64,000 nucleotides of DNA, taken from Paractinoplanes pyxinae (lineage in GTDB: Bacteria; Actinomycetota; Actinomycetes; Mycobacteriales; Micromonosporaceae). The DNA lies in the NCBI RefSeq assembly GCF_026626335.1, contig NZ_JAPNTZ010000006.1:496001-560000 (forward strand), read 5' to 3'. Both the position numbers and the translations under genes were made by a program. The notes below the pieces were generated by a model. It ran no database searches. It saw only the letters and a program-made list of their open reading frames with translations, and had not been told where the DNA came from. Shown in pieces: positions 1-7,574 of this stretch. Position 1 is the first letter of the stretch, and the number at the start of each line of letters is the position of its first letter.

Positions 1-1
1 C

Positions 2-418
2 ACGCTGTACGCCGACGACACCAAGCAGGTGCCGGTCTTCGGCTTCAAGGCGCGCCAGCGCATCGACCTCGGGGCCACCTACGACGTGACCGACGCCAAC
101 GGCGCCGCGATCGGCCTGTTCAAGAAGAACTTCAAAGAGTCGCTGATCCGCTCGACCTGGCACCTCGAGCAGCCCGGCTTCGGCGAGATGATCGGCCGCG
201 AGACCAACCAGCTGGTGGCGATCCTGCGCCGCTTCGTCGAGTCGCTGTCGTGGCTGCCCTACCACTTCGACTTCGTGCTGGCCGACCGTCCGGTCTTCTC
301 GGTCGTCAAGAAGTGGGGCCTGCGCGACCGCTACGTCGTGACGATCCACGACCCGCAGGTCGACCGTCGCCTGGTCGCGGCCATGTCCGTCGCCTTGGAC
401 GCGCTGCAGGCCCGGTAA
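2..418 (+). CDS. LURP-one-related (tubby-like fold) protein, 5' end outside window
   Basis: The reading frame is open to the left edge (TLYADDTKQ precedes the GTG at 29), so the N-terminus lies outside the window and the GTG is probably internal. The visible 139 residues resemble the C-terminal half of LURP-one-related/phospholipid-scramblase-like proteins: a segment of the type FGFKARQRIDLGATYDV, then VTDANGAAIGLFKKNFKESL, and a terminal strand near residue 115. Such proteins are small beta-barrel folds of poorly known function. No membrane segment is visible in this part. Family assignment rests on the overall pattern only. Confidence 0.6.
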   Translation, partial: TLYADDTKQVPVFGFKARQRIDLGATYDVTDANGAAIGLFKKNFKESLIRSTWHLEQPGFGEMIGRETNQLVAILRRFVESLSWLPYHFDFVLADRPVFSVVKKWGLRDRYVVTIHDPQVDRRLVAAMSVALDALQAR

Positions 419-428
419 TCTCGTCCGG

Positions 429-1874
429 ATGGACGACCCACGGGCTCAACGCCTCTTCGGCGACCGGCTGGTCGCCCCCGGCGACCTCGCCTCCAGCCCG
501 TTCCGCGTCGACCGCGACCGCATCGTCGCGTCGCCGTTCTTCGCCCGGCTCGCCGGCGTCACCCAGGTCATCAGCCCGGGCGGCGCCGGCCTGCTGGTGC
601 ACAACCGGATGACCCACAGCCTCAAGGTGGCCCAGGTGGCCCGGGCCATCGCTGAGCGGGTCGACCCCGACCTGGCCGACAAGCTGGGCGGCTGTGACCC
701 CGACGTGGTCGAGGCGGCCGCCCTGGCCCACGACCTGGGTCACCCGCCGTTCGGCCACCTGGGCGAGCGGGTGCTCGACCGGGTCGCCCGCCAGCGGCTC
801 AAGCTGCGCGACGGCTTCGAGGGCAACGCCCAGTCGTACCGCATAGTCACCAGCACCGAGAGCCGCGGCCAGGCCACCATCGGGCTCAACCTGACCAACG
901 CCGTCCGGGCCGCGATTTTGAAATACCCGTGGACCCGCCGCGACCCGCAGCGCTTCATGGACCCGGCCCCCCGCGGCGCCGCCCCGCCCACCGACGACCC
1001 CGAGGCCGGCTCGCTGAAGTTCGGCGCCTACTCGACCGAGGCGGCCGACATGCACGCCGCCCGGGCCCCGTTCGCGGGCCGGGTCGCCGACTGGCAGCAG
1101 ACCGTCGAGGCCTCGGTCATGGACACGGCCGACGACATCGCGTACGCCATCCACGACCTCGAGGACGTGCACCGGGTCGGCGTCCTGCAGCAGGGCGCCG
1201 TCGCCACCGAGCTGATGGCCTGGCAGCGCTGGGGCCCTTCCACCGATCTGACCCGCGCCGGCGGCGCCATCGAGTCCCTGCGCCGCCAGCTGCACCGCAA
1301 GGACGCCTGGATGGCCGACGACGACGCGTTCGCCGCCGCCGTCGAGCTGGTCCGGGCCGAACTGGTCGACGGCCTGCTGGCCCGCCCCTTCGACGGCTCA
1401 CTCGACGCCGAGTCCCAGGTCGCGGCGTTCTCCGCCACCTGGACGCGCCGCCTGGTCGAATCGGTCGAGACGATCGCCGACCCCGCCGTCCGCTCCGGCC
1501 ACGTCCAGCTCGCGACAGCCCAGTGGCACGAGGTGCAGATCCTCAAGTTCGTCCAGAACCGTTTCGTGCTGGCCCGCCCCGACCTGGCCCTGCACCAGCG
1601 CGGCCAGGGCCGGCTCGTCTCCTCGCTGGTCGACGCCCTGATGGCCTGGCTGATCGACCCCGACGAAGAGAACCGCATCCCCAGCCGCCTGCGCGACCTG
1701 GTCGAACTGGCCGAGGCCGAGCTGCCCGCGGGCACTCCCGAACGCGTCGACCGGGCCCGCGGCCGCGCCGTCATCGACTTCGTGGCCGGCCTGACCGACA
1801 ACCAGGCGGTGGGGTTGATGCAGGCGCTGTCCGGGAAATCCCGCCAACTCTGGACGGATGCGTTCGTTCTATAG
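429..1874 (+). CDS. dgt: Deoxyguanosinetriphosphate triphosphohydrolase (dGTPase-like HD hydrolase)
   Basis: Hydrolyses dNTPs, classically dGTP, to the deoxynucleoside and triphosphate, and so trims dNTP pools in the cytoplasm. The 481-residue protein has the HD-domain metal ligands: H63 in HNRMTHSLKV, the H101-D102 pair in ALAHDLGHPPFGH, and a later D in SVMDTADDIAYAIHDLEDV. Length fits the dGTPase family. The ATG at 429 lies 10 bp after the upstream stop, so co-transcription with the preceding gene is likely. Substrate preference cannot be read from sequence. Confidence 0.9.
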   Translation: MDDPRAQRLFGDRLVAPGDLASSPFRVDRDRIVASPFFARLAGVTQVISPGGAGLLVHNRMTHSLKVAQVARAIAERVDPDLADKLGGCDPDVVEAAALAHDLGHPPFGHLGERVLDRVARQRLKLRDGFEGNAQSYRIVTSTESRGQATIGLNLTNAVRAAILKYPWTRRDPQRFMDPAPRGAAPPTDDPEAGSLKFGAYSTEAADMHAARAPFAGRVADWQQTVEASVMDTADDIAYAIHDLEDVHRVGVLQQGAVATELMAWQRWGPSTDLTRAGGAIESLRRQLHRKDAWMADDDAFAAAVELVRAELVDGLLARPFDGSLDAESQVAAFSATWTRRLVESVETIADPAVRSGHVQLATAQWHEVQILKFVQNRFVLARPDLALHQRGQGRLVSSLVDALMAWLIDPDEENRIPSRLRDLVELAEAELPAGTPERVDRARGRAVIDFVAGLTDNQAVGLMQALSGKSRQLWTDAFVL

Positions 1875-1887
1875 GCAGGCTCAACGG

Positions 1888-2028
1888 CAAGATCCAAATC
1901 TGGATGTCGTAGCGGGGTGGGGGGTTACAGACCGTCGCTCCCGCCGAGGGCCGCGGCGGGGTGAGCTGGCCGCTGGCGCGTCCAGAACGCTCACCCCACC
2001 ACGGCGACCTGCGTGAGTGGTTGCGCTC
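1888..2028 (-). repeat. Structured intergenic repeat, copy A
   Basis: First of three copies of an intergenic element of about 140 bp (others at 7412-7555 and 26726-26874). Read on the minus strand it has a 16-bp stem (1989-2004 with 1951-1966) closed by a 22-nt loop (1967-1988) that is identical in all copies. Within the loop CTGG and CCAG can pair. The two non-Watson-Crick pairs of the long stem are G-U in this orientation only. A short second inverted repeat (ATCCA-AATC-TGGAT, 1892-1905) ends the element. It lies between dgt and the oxidoreductase, just past both 3' ends. Confidence 0.85.
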
Positions 2029-2122
2029 GAACCCAACCCCGAAACGCCGTCCGAGCTCCCGCGGAAGTCCGACAGCCCGCCCGTGGCGTTCGCGCGGCGG
2101 GCGTCGCGCTCAAGGCGGCGGC

Positions 2123-3034
2123 TCAGGGCTGGTCGAGTTCCTGGGGGTGCAGGACGATTCGGCCGTGGAGCTTGCGGTCGGCCAGAGCTCGATAGGCGTC
2201 CTGCACTGCCGCCAAAGGGAAGCCGGCGGCGATGGGGATGTGCAGCTCGCCGGCGGCGGCCAGCTCGGCGAGCTCGGCCAGGGCCGGGGTGCCGCCGGCG
2301 TCGGTCGTGCCGAGCGCCTTGACGCCCTTCTCGTGGGCGCCGCGGTAGTCGACCACCGTGTCGATCCGCTCGCGAGGCACGTCCAGCGCGAGGGCGAGAT
2401 CGATGTAGCCGCCGCCGACCGCGTCGATGAACGCGCTCACCGGCTGTTGCCCGGCCGCGTCGAGGATGCGCTCCTGTTCGCCTTCGCCGTAGCGGACGGG
2501 CTCGATGCCGTGGCGCCGGAGCAGGTCGAAGTGGACCTCGCTGGTCAAGCCGAGCACGGTCGCCCCGGCCCGGACGGCCAACTGGGCCGCGGTGAAGCCG
2601 ACGCCGCCCGAGGCCCCCGAGATCACAATCGTCTCGCCCGGCTGCGGGGCGACCGCCTTGACCGCGCCCAGGCCGGCCATCGGCGTGGTGTAGAGCGAGC
2701 CGGCCACGTCCCACGAGAGGGCATCCGGCTTCCTGACCAGCTGGGCCGCCGGAATGGCGACCAGCTCGGCGTGGGCGTCCCAACTCTGCAACCACCCGAG
2801 AACGGCGTCCCCGGCGGCGAAGTCGTGCACGTCGTCGCCCACCGCGACGACCACACCGGCCAGATCTCGTCCCGGCGTGTATGAGCTGCCGTTCAGCGCC
2901 GGCAGCGCTCCCGGATTGAGAGCGCCGACCTCGACCCGGACGACCACCTCGTCGGGGCCGGCCACCGGCTCGGGAACGTCGTCGAGGTAGAGCTGATCGA
3001 TGCCGCCGAACCGGTCGTAGCGAACTGCCTTCAT
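2123..3034 (-). CDS. NADP-dependent zinc-free alcohol dehydrogenase/quinone oxidoreductase (MDR family)
   Basis: Medium-chain reductase of the quinone oxidoreductase type, probably reducing an enone or quinone with NADPH. About 303 residues. The N-terminal GroES-like domain carries the GRDLAGVVVAVG motif and the Rossmann domain the nucleotide-binding ISGASGGVGFTAAQLA. Zinc-ligand cysteines are absent. The chosen ATG at 3034 (MKAVRYDRFGG) has GGGAGG six bases upstream, whereas the upstream ATG at 3070 adds an unlikely leader. The gene is divergent from a TetR regulator 90 bp away, which probably controls it. Confidence 0.85.
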   Translation of the reverse strand: MKAVRYDRFGGIDQLYLDDVPEPVAGPDEVVVRVEVGALNPGALPALNGSSYTPGRDLAGVVVAVGDDVHDFAAGDAVLGWLQSWDAHAELVAIPAAQLVRKPDALSWDVAGSLYTTPMAGLGAVKAVAPQPGETIVISGASGGVGFTAAQLAVRAGATVLGLTSEVHFDLLRRHGIEPVRYGEGEQERILDAAGQQPVSAFIDAVGGGYIDLALALDVPRERIDTVVDYRGAHEKGVKALGTTDAGGTPALAELAELAAAGELHIPIAAGFPLAAVQDAYRALADRKLHGRIVLHPQELDQP

Positions 3035-3062
3035 GAGTGCCTCCCTCGTAGCTGGTATCAAG

Positions 3063-3082
3063 GGAAGCACTAAATTGATTCC
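3063..3082. promoter_or_regulatory. Candidate TetR operator
   Basis: Imperfect palindrome GGAAGCA-CTAAAT-TGATTCC (6 of 7 arm positions match) in the divergent promoter region between the oxidoreductase and the TetR gene. A further GGAAGCAT half-site follows at 3086-3093. Position and symmetry suit a TetR-family site; binding is inferred. Confidence 0.4.
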
Positions 3083-3124
3083 ACCGGAAGCATCATGTTA
3101 GCAACGTCGCGTTATCGTGGTTAC

Positions 3125-3844
3125 GTGACTGCCGCTGCTGCCCGACGCGCCGATGTCCGGTCCCGCATCGTCACGCTGGCCGCGCAGATGCTGCGGGAGG
3201 AGGGGCCGGCCGCGGTGACCACCCGGGGCGTCGCCGAGCGGGCCGGCATGCAGGCGCCGATCATCTACCGCCTCTTCGGCGACAAGGACGGCCTGCTCGA
3301 CGCCGTGGCCGAACACGTCATGGCAGGCCAGGTCGCGGCGAAGACGGAGGCCACACCCGCCGACTCGGATCCCCTGCAGGACCTGCATGCGACCTGGCTG
3401 GCCCAGATCGAGTTCGGCGTGAACCACCCGGCCTTGTTCCGCCTGCTGAGCGACCCCGACCGCGTCCGGCAGTCAGCGGCGGCCCGCGCCGGCCGCGAGG
3501 CGCTGGGAGCGCAGGTGAGCCGCATAGCCGCCGCCGGCCGGCTCCGGCTCAGCGAGCAGCGCGCCGTAGCCGTCATTCAGGCCGCCGCCGTCGGAACGAT
3601 CCAGACCCTGCTGGCGACCCCACCCGAGCTCACCGACCCCGCCCTACCCGCAACGATGTGGGACGCCGTGCTGAGCCAAATCCTCACCGACGCCCCACCT
3701 GCCACCAGCCAAGACACCGTCGCCGCCACCGTGACCTTCCGCGCCCACGTCCCCCGCCTCGACGCCCTGACCCCTTCCGAGCGCCAACTACTGACCGACT
3801 GGCTCGACCGAGTCCTCACCCACAACCCCCAACCCGCTGACTAG
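3125..3844 (+). CDS. TetR/AcrR family transcriptional regulator
   Basis: About 239 residues. The N-terminal helix-turn-helix is typical of TetR proteins: RSRIVTLAAQMLREEGPAAVTTRGVAERAGMQAPIIYRLFGDKDGLLDAVAEHV, residues 10-65. The C-terminal ligand domain ends in a helical TPSERQLLTDWLDRVL. The GTG at 3125 (VTAAAARRADVR) gives a usual TetR N-terminus; an upstream ATG at 3095 in the same frame is possible. It is divergent from the oxidoreductase, so local repression relieved by an unknown ligand is the likely role. Confidence 0.88.
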   Translation: MTAAAARRADVRSRIVTLAAQMLREEGPAAVTTRGVAERAGMQAPIIYRLFGDKDGLLDAVAEHVMAGQVAAKTEATPADSDPLQDLHATWLAQIEFGVNHPALFRLLSDPDRVRQSAAARAGREALGAQVSRIAAAGRLRLSEQRAVAVIQAAAVGTIQTLLATPPELTDPALPATMWDAVLSQILTDAPPATSQDTVAATVTFRAHVPRLDALTPSERQLLTDWLDRVLTHNPQPAD

Positions 3845-4300
3845 CACCTCACAAAGCCCGCCGCCACCCCATCGATCAGCACCCTCAGAGCCGACACCAC
3901 ACCGCCACAGCACACCCGCTCCGCAGGCGAGTTCACCCCAGCCGACACGCAACTTCCCGCAGCCTTCCCCCCACACCTGCCCCCAGCTCACGGGCCCAAC
4001 GAGGCGCGCAAGAGCCGTGACGACGAGGGCGTCCGCAGACAAACGCACCGGCAAGGCGCGAGGGCGAGGCGCAGACACAGAAACCGAACGCGAAGCGAAC
4101 CGCAGACCCGACGGCTCAGCGCAGGCCGCAGCGACCCAGGCGCGAGGGCGCCGCGCAGACGCAAAACCACAACGCGCACGCACCGCGAGGCCGCAGCGCG
4201 GCGCAGGCGCGAGGCGGGCGACAAGGACGCGAAGACGGCACGGACGCGGCGCGAAGACGCAGGCGCGGGCGCGGCCCGTCGAGCAGCTGATCGCGGCCGC

Positions 4301-4747
4301 TCGGCACGGTGGACGCGGTGCGACGGGGCGGCGCGAGCGCGAAGGCGGCGTGGACGCGGTGCGGTGGACGCGAGGGAGCGGCACGGACGCGGCGCGAAGA
4401 CGCAGGCGCGGGCGCGGGCGCGAGGCCATCGAGCAGCTTTTCGCGGCCACTCGGCACGGTGGACGCGGTGCGACGGGGCGGCGCGAGCGCCAAAGCGGCG
4501 TGGACGCGGTGCGGTGGACGCGAGGGAGCGGCACGGACGCGGCGCGAAGACGCAGGCGCGGCGCGAGGCCATCGAGCAGCTGATCGCGGCCACTCGGCAC
4601 GGTGAACGCGGTGCGACGGGGCGGCGCGAGCGCCAAAGCGGCGTGGACGCGGTGCGGTGGACGCGAGGGAGCGGCACGGACGCGGCGCGAAGACGCAGGC
4701 GCGGGCGCGAGGCCATCAAGCAGCTGATCGCGGCCACTCAGCACGGT
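4301..4747. repeat. Tandem repeat, unit 141-150 bp, about 3.5 copies
   Basis: The marker TCGGCACGGT starts at 4301, 4451 and 4592 and recurs as TCAGCACGGT at 4738, giving spacings of 150, 141 and 146 bp. Most spacings are not multiples of three and the copies differ by indels, which argues against a protein repeat. Confidence 0.85.
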
Positions 4748-4781
4748 GGACGCGGTGCGACGGGGCGGCGCGAACGCGGAG

Positions 4782-4846
4782 GCGGCGTGGACGCGAAGGC
4801 GGCGTGGACGCGAAGGCGGCGTGGACGCGAAGGCGGCGTGGACGCG
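4782..4846. repeat. 17-bp tandem repeat, 3.8 copies
   Basis: Unit GCGGCGTGGACGCGAAG begins at 4782, 4799, 4816 and 4833 (last copy partial). The 17-bp period is not a multiple of three, so this is not a coding repeat. Confidence 0.9.
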
Positions 4847-5460
4847 GTGCGGTGGCCGCGATGCGAGGGAGGCTGCGCGGACGCAAAGGCGCTGGCGACC
4901 GACCCACCGCCACTCAACTTCCTGCGGCCTTCCCCTCTCGCCTTTCCCACCCGTTCAGCCGCACAACCAGGCCCGAAGAGGCGCGGGCGTCCGCAGACAG
5001 GCGCAGCCGAGGGGCTTCCTGTGGATCGACGCCGGCAGGCGCAGCGTGCAAGGAAGGGGCGCAAACTCAGGAACCGAGCGTAAAACAAGCCGCCGACCCG
5101 ACGGCGCGGCAAAGGCCGAGATGTGGCCCGGGCTCGGGGGTGCGCCATAGGGCGAAACCACGATGCGGACTTTCAAGCCAAGGCATGGTCGCGCGGCGCG
5201 AGCGCGAAGGCGCGGCGAAGGCCGGGATGTGGCCCAGGCGCGGGGGTGCGCCACAGGCCGAAACCACGCTACGACTTCAAGCCGGACGTGGTCGCGGGGC
5301 GACGCGCGCGGCGCGAAGGCGCGCCACGGACGCGAAAGCGCAGCCCGGACGCGAAGCCATGGCGCGGGCGCGAGGGTGCGGCGCGGGCGCAGTGCGACGG
5401 CGCAGTGCGAGCGCGAAGGCGGGGCACGGACGCGATGGCGGGGCGAAGGCGAAGGCAAAG

Positions 5461-5490
5461 AAAAAGGCCGCCCGACCGGGCGGCCTTTTT
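5461..5490. terminator. Bidirectional intrinsic terminator
   Basis: GGCCGCCC-GACC-GGGCGGCC stem-loop flanked by five A on the left and five T on the right. It lies directly downstream of the minus-strand LPXTG gene (stop at 5502) and also closes the repeat island on the plus strand. Confidence 0.9.
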
Positions 5491-5501
5491 CAGGAGATGC
5501 T

Positions 5502-6053
5502 TCAGGCGTTGCGGCGGCGGCGGGTGTACCAGACCGACGCTGCGCCCGCGGCGACCATCAGGGCGCCGAGGGAGATGACGGTGCCCGTGGGGGCGCCGGT
5601 CACCGGGAGGGCTCCGCCGGCGCTGACGCCGCCGCCGGGGGGCGACGTGGCCGGGAGCGCGCCGGTCGGGGTGCTGGGCGTGGCCGACGGCGTGACCGTG
5701 TCGGCGCTGGCCGAGGGCGTCGGGCCGTAGCCGTTGTTGCCCCGCGTCGGCGTGTCCGAGTCCGGGGTGTCCGTGTCGGTGTCCGGCGAGTCGGTGTCGT
5801 CGACGTCCGGCGTGCTGGCCGCGGTGGCGGCCGGGCCGGTGGTGGCCGGCGTGCCGTAGCCACCCTGACCGCGGGTGGGGGCCTCGTCGGTGGCGTCCGG
5901 CTCCTCGTCGCCGTAGCCGGTGGCGGCGACGACCGGGCGGGCCTGGTCGATGGCGGCCTGGGAAGCCAGGGCCGGGGAGACACCCAGCGCGAGTGCGGCG
6001 GAGAGGCCGACGGCGGGCAGGCCGACGGCGACGATCCGGCTGATTGAACTCAT
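5502..6053 (-). CDS. LPXTG-anchored, Thr/Ser/Pro/Asp-rich surface protein
   Basis: A 183-residue exported protein. It has an N-terminal signal peptide (MSSISRIVAVGLPAVGLSAALALGVSPALA), then a low-complexity acidic spacer with two TRG-x-x-GYG repeats and a PDVDDTDSPDTDTDTPDSD run. The C-terminus is a sortase signal: LPVTG, a hydrophobic segment (TVISLGALMVAAGAASVWY) and an RRRR tail. It is therefore probably attached to peptidoglycan by a sortase encoded elsewhere. The ATG at 6053 begins the signal peptide; its ribosome-binding site is weak. No enzymatic domain is visible, so a surface or spore-coat role is speculative. Confidence 0.8.
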   Translation of the reverse strand: MSSISRIVAVGLPAVGLSAALALGVSPALASQAAIDQARPVVAATGYGDEEPDATDEAPTRGQGGYGTPATTGPAATAASTPDVDDTDSPDTDTDTPDSDTPTRGNNGYGPTPSASADTVTPSATPSTPTGALPATSPPGGGVSAGGALPVTGAPTGTVISLGALMVAAGAASVWYTRRRRNA

Positions 6054-6147
6054 GAGGAGTTTTCCATTCCTGTTGCGGTGTTCTCGGTCCGGTGGGGAGC
6101 TTAGCGGCAATTGCCCGATTTACCCGTTAAGACCCTTCGGCGGGTCA

Positions 6148-6612
6148 TCATCCCGGAAGACCACCGAAACGGTGACTCCGCCACAGATAGGACAAAGCGA
6201 ACATTTTCCCCTCGAATTTCGGGTCAGAAGCGAAGAGCCCACCGCTGTACGGGGCCTGGAGCTGCACACTCGCGCCGGACTCTAGATAGACCGACACCAC
6301 CGTCCGGCCGCCGCGTCGCTCCGCCCGTAGGTCGACGACCTCGTTCCAGGTGGCGACGCCGTCGGAGAAGACCGACACCGTACGGATTCCCCGGGCGCTG
6401 ATCTGCGTGCCGGTGAACCGCCCCGCGAGCACCCCGGCCAGCCCGCCCACGACGGTCGGCCCGGCCAGGGCGGCCACCCACAGCAGGCCCGGCGGCGCCA
6501 GGATCGCCGCGATCATCAGGACCGCGATCGCGACGAGCGAGCCGAGGTACAGACCCCGGCCGAGGGCTTGTTGCCAGGTGGGCCGGAAGGTGGCCGCCGG
6601 TGCGTCTTCCAT
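6148..6612 (-). CDS. PH-domain-like membrane protein
   Basis: About 154 residues. Two hydrophobic helices (YLGSLVAIAVLMIAAILAPP and LLWVAALAGPTVVGGLAGVLAG, about residues 21-64) are followed by a beta-rich segment (ISARGIRTVSVFSDGVATWNEVVDLRAERRGG and onward) that resembles bacterial PH domains found next to paired membrane helices. The ATG at 6612 gives the compact form; upstream in-frame codons run toward msrB and are not needed. The gene is divergent from msrB, with 64 bp between starts. Function unknown. Confidence 0.7.
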   Translation of the reverse strand: MEDAPAATFRPTWQQALGRGLYLGSLVAIAVLMIAAILAPPGLLWVAALAGPTVVGGLAGVLAGRFTGTQISARGIRTVSVFSDGVATWNEVVDLRAERRGGRTVVSVYLESGASVQLQAPYSGGLFASDPKFEGKMFALSYLWRSHRFGGLPG

Positions 6613-6676
6613 GCTCAGGTTCAACGGAGACGCGGAGCACACCGCCCGCACTTTGAGTGCGACGTACTTTTGATGT

Positions 6677-7087
6677 ATGGCACAGAACGAGACCACCCTG
6701 CCCACCACCGAGGAGGAGTGGCGCGTGCGCCTCTCCCCCGACGAGTTCCGTGTCCTGCGCCAGGCCGGCACCGAGGCGCCCTGGTCCGGGGAGTACGTCA
6801 GCACCAAGACCGAGGGCATGTACGAGTGCCGCGCATGCGGGGCGGCCCTCTACCCGAGCGACTACAAGTTCGACTCGCACTGCGGCTGGCCGTCCTTCGA
6901 CGACGCCATCCCGGGCGCGGTCAAAGAGATCGACGACTACTCGCACGGCATGGTCCGCACCGAGATCCGCTGCGCCCGCTGCGACTCGCACCTGGGTCAC
7001 GTGTTCCGCGGCGAGCAGATGACGGCCAAGAACACCCGCCACTGCGTCAACAGTCTCTCGATCAAGCTCGACCCGAAGTCCGCCTGA
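6677..7087 (+). CDS. msrB: Peptide-methionine (R)-S-oxide reductase
   Basis: Reduces the R epimer of methionine sulfoxide in proteins and so repairs oxidative damage. The 136-residue length is typical. Zinc ligands are in two CxxC pairs (C51/C54 in ECRACG and C99/C102 in CARCDS). The nucleophile is C123 in TRHCVNSLS, and the HCGWPSF and HLGHVF substrate motifs are intact. In mycobacteria msrB lies beside hemQ; here about 12 kb of other genes separate them. Confidence 0.95.
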   Translation: MAQNETTLPTTEEEWRVRLSPDEFRVLRQAGTEAPWSGEYVSTKTEGMYECRACGAALYPSDYKFDSHCGWPSFDDAIPGAVKEIDDYSHGMVRTEIRCARCDSHLGHVFRGEQMTAKNTRHCVNSLSIKLDPKSA

Positions 7088-7098
7088 CGCACCACAGC

Positions 7099-7184
7099 CA
7101 CCGGCACCCGACCCGCGGTGCCGGTGAGCAGCCGCCAGGTGATCGCTCAGCCGGGTGCCGCTGAGCGGTTCCGAGTGCGATCAC
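7099..7184. other. Two consecutive hairpins between msrB and the small ORF
   Basis: CACCGGCACC (7099-7108) pairs perfectly with GGTGCCGGTG (7117-7126) just after msrB and may act as a T-less terminator. A second structure has outer arms GTGATCGC (7139-7146) and GCGATCAC (7177-7184) around an inner stem GCTCAGC (7145-7151)/GCTGAGC (7160-7166); the two share two bases, so they compete at the junction. Confidence 0.5.
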
Positions 7185-7210
7185 CAGCGCACCGGCCTAG
7201 CGTCGGCTTC

Positions 7211-7405
7211 ATGGACTACCAGGTTTCGGTCAAGTGTGAACAACTCGCCGAGTGGTACGTGCGGGTCAAGGGCCTCGCCGACGCCCATCACGGCCACGCC
7301 ACCGGCGACCATCTGAAGGCCATCGCCGACGAGATCCACGAGATGGTCCCGCCCGAGTGGTGGGTGAGCCAGCCCCAACCACTCGACAACCGCGTCCGCA
7401 GTTGA
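7211..7405 (+). CDS. Small hypothetical protein
   Basis: A 64-residue protein, MDYQVSVKCEQLAEWYVRVK and onward, with an amphipathic helical middle (GDHLKAIADEIHEMV) and a PPEWWV segment. Its ordinary amino-acid composition argues for real coding, unlike the repeat-derived frames nearby. The ATG at 7211 is preferred over 7118, because the upstream stretch lies in the hairpin region. No ribosome-binding site is obvious and no family is recognised. It ends 6 bp before repeat copy B. Confidence 0.5.
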   Translation: MDYQVSVKCEQLAEWYVRVKGLADAHHGHATGDHLKAIADEIHEMVPPEWWVSQPQPLDNRVRS

Positions 7406-7411
7406 TCTTTG

Positions 7412-7555
7412 GAGCGCAACCACTCACGCACGTCGCCGTGGTGCGGTGAGCGTTCTGGACGCGCCAGCGGCCAGCTCACCGCGCCGCGGCCCTCGGCGGG
7501 AGCGACGGTCTGCAACCCCCCACCCCGCTACGACAGCATGCTTTTGATCTTGAAG
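7412..7555 (+). repeat. Structured intergenic repeat, copy B
   Basis: Second copy of the element. The 16-bp stem pairs 7436-7451 with 7474-7489 around the invariant 22-nt loop at 7452-7473. Relative to copy A, stem position 9 has swapped from G-C to C-G, a compensatory change. Both imperfect pairs are G-U on the plus strand. Outside the stem CGTCG (7431-7435) can pair with CGACG (7503-7507). It ends about 20 bp before the LigD-polymerase start codon, so it lies in that gene's 5' region. Confidence 0.88.
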
Positions 7556-7574
7556 TTGCTCTAGGGTCAGACGC

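Larger units (their letters stand above)
3845..5458. repeat. Gene-free GC-rich repeat island (1.6 kb)
   Basis: No convincing gene is present. Open frames occur in most registers, but all give Arg/Ala/Gly- or Arg/Pro/Ser-rich low-complexity peptides. At the largest scale the segment starting near 3950 recurs in diverged form near 4915 (offset about 965 bp; shared CAACTTCC-GC-GCCTTCCCC and GGGCGTCCGCAGACA). Between them lie about 3.5 copies of a 141-150 bp unit (4301, 4451, 4592, 4738), then a 17-bp tandem array (4782-4846). A 106-bp duplication follows (5121 and 5227). The plus strand is strikingly G/A-rich from about 4200 to 5460. The island ends at a strong terminator. Confidence 0.8.

Noticed and set aside
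4017-5730. Long overlapping open frames in many registers across the repeat island
   Set aside because: All are Arg/Ala/Gly- or Arg/Pro/Ser-rich, overlap each other on both strands and follow from GC-rich repeats without stops. Repeat periods of 17 and 141-150 bp do not keep frame.
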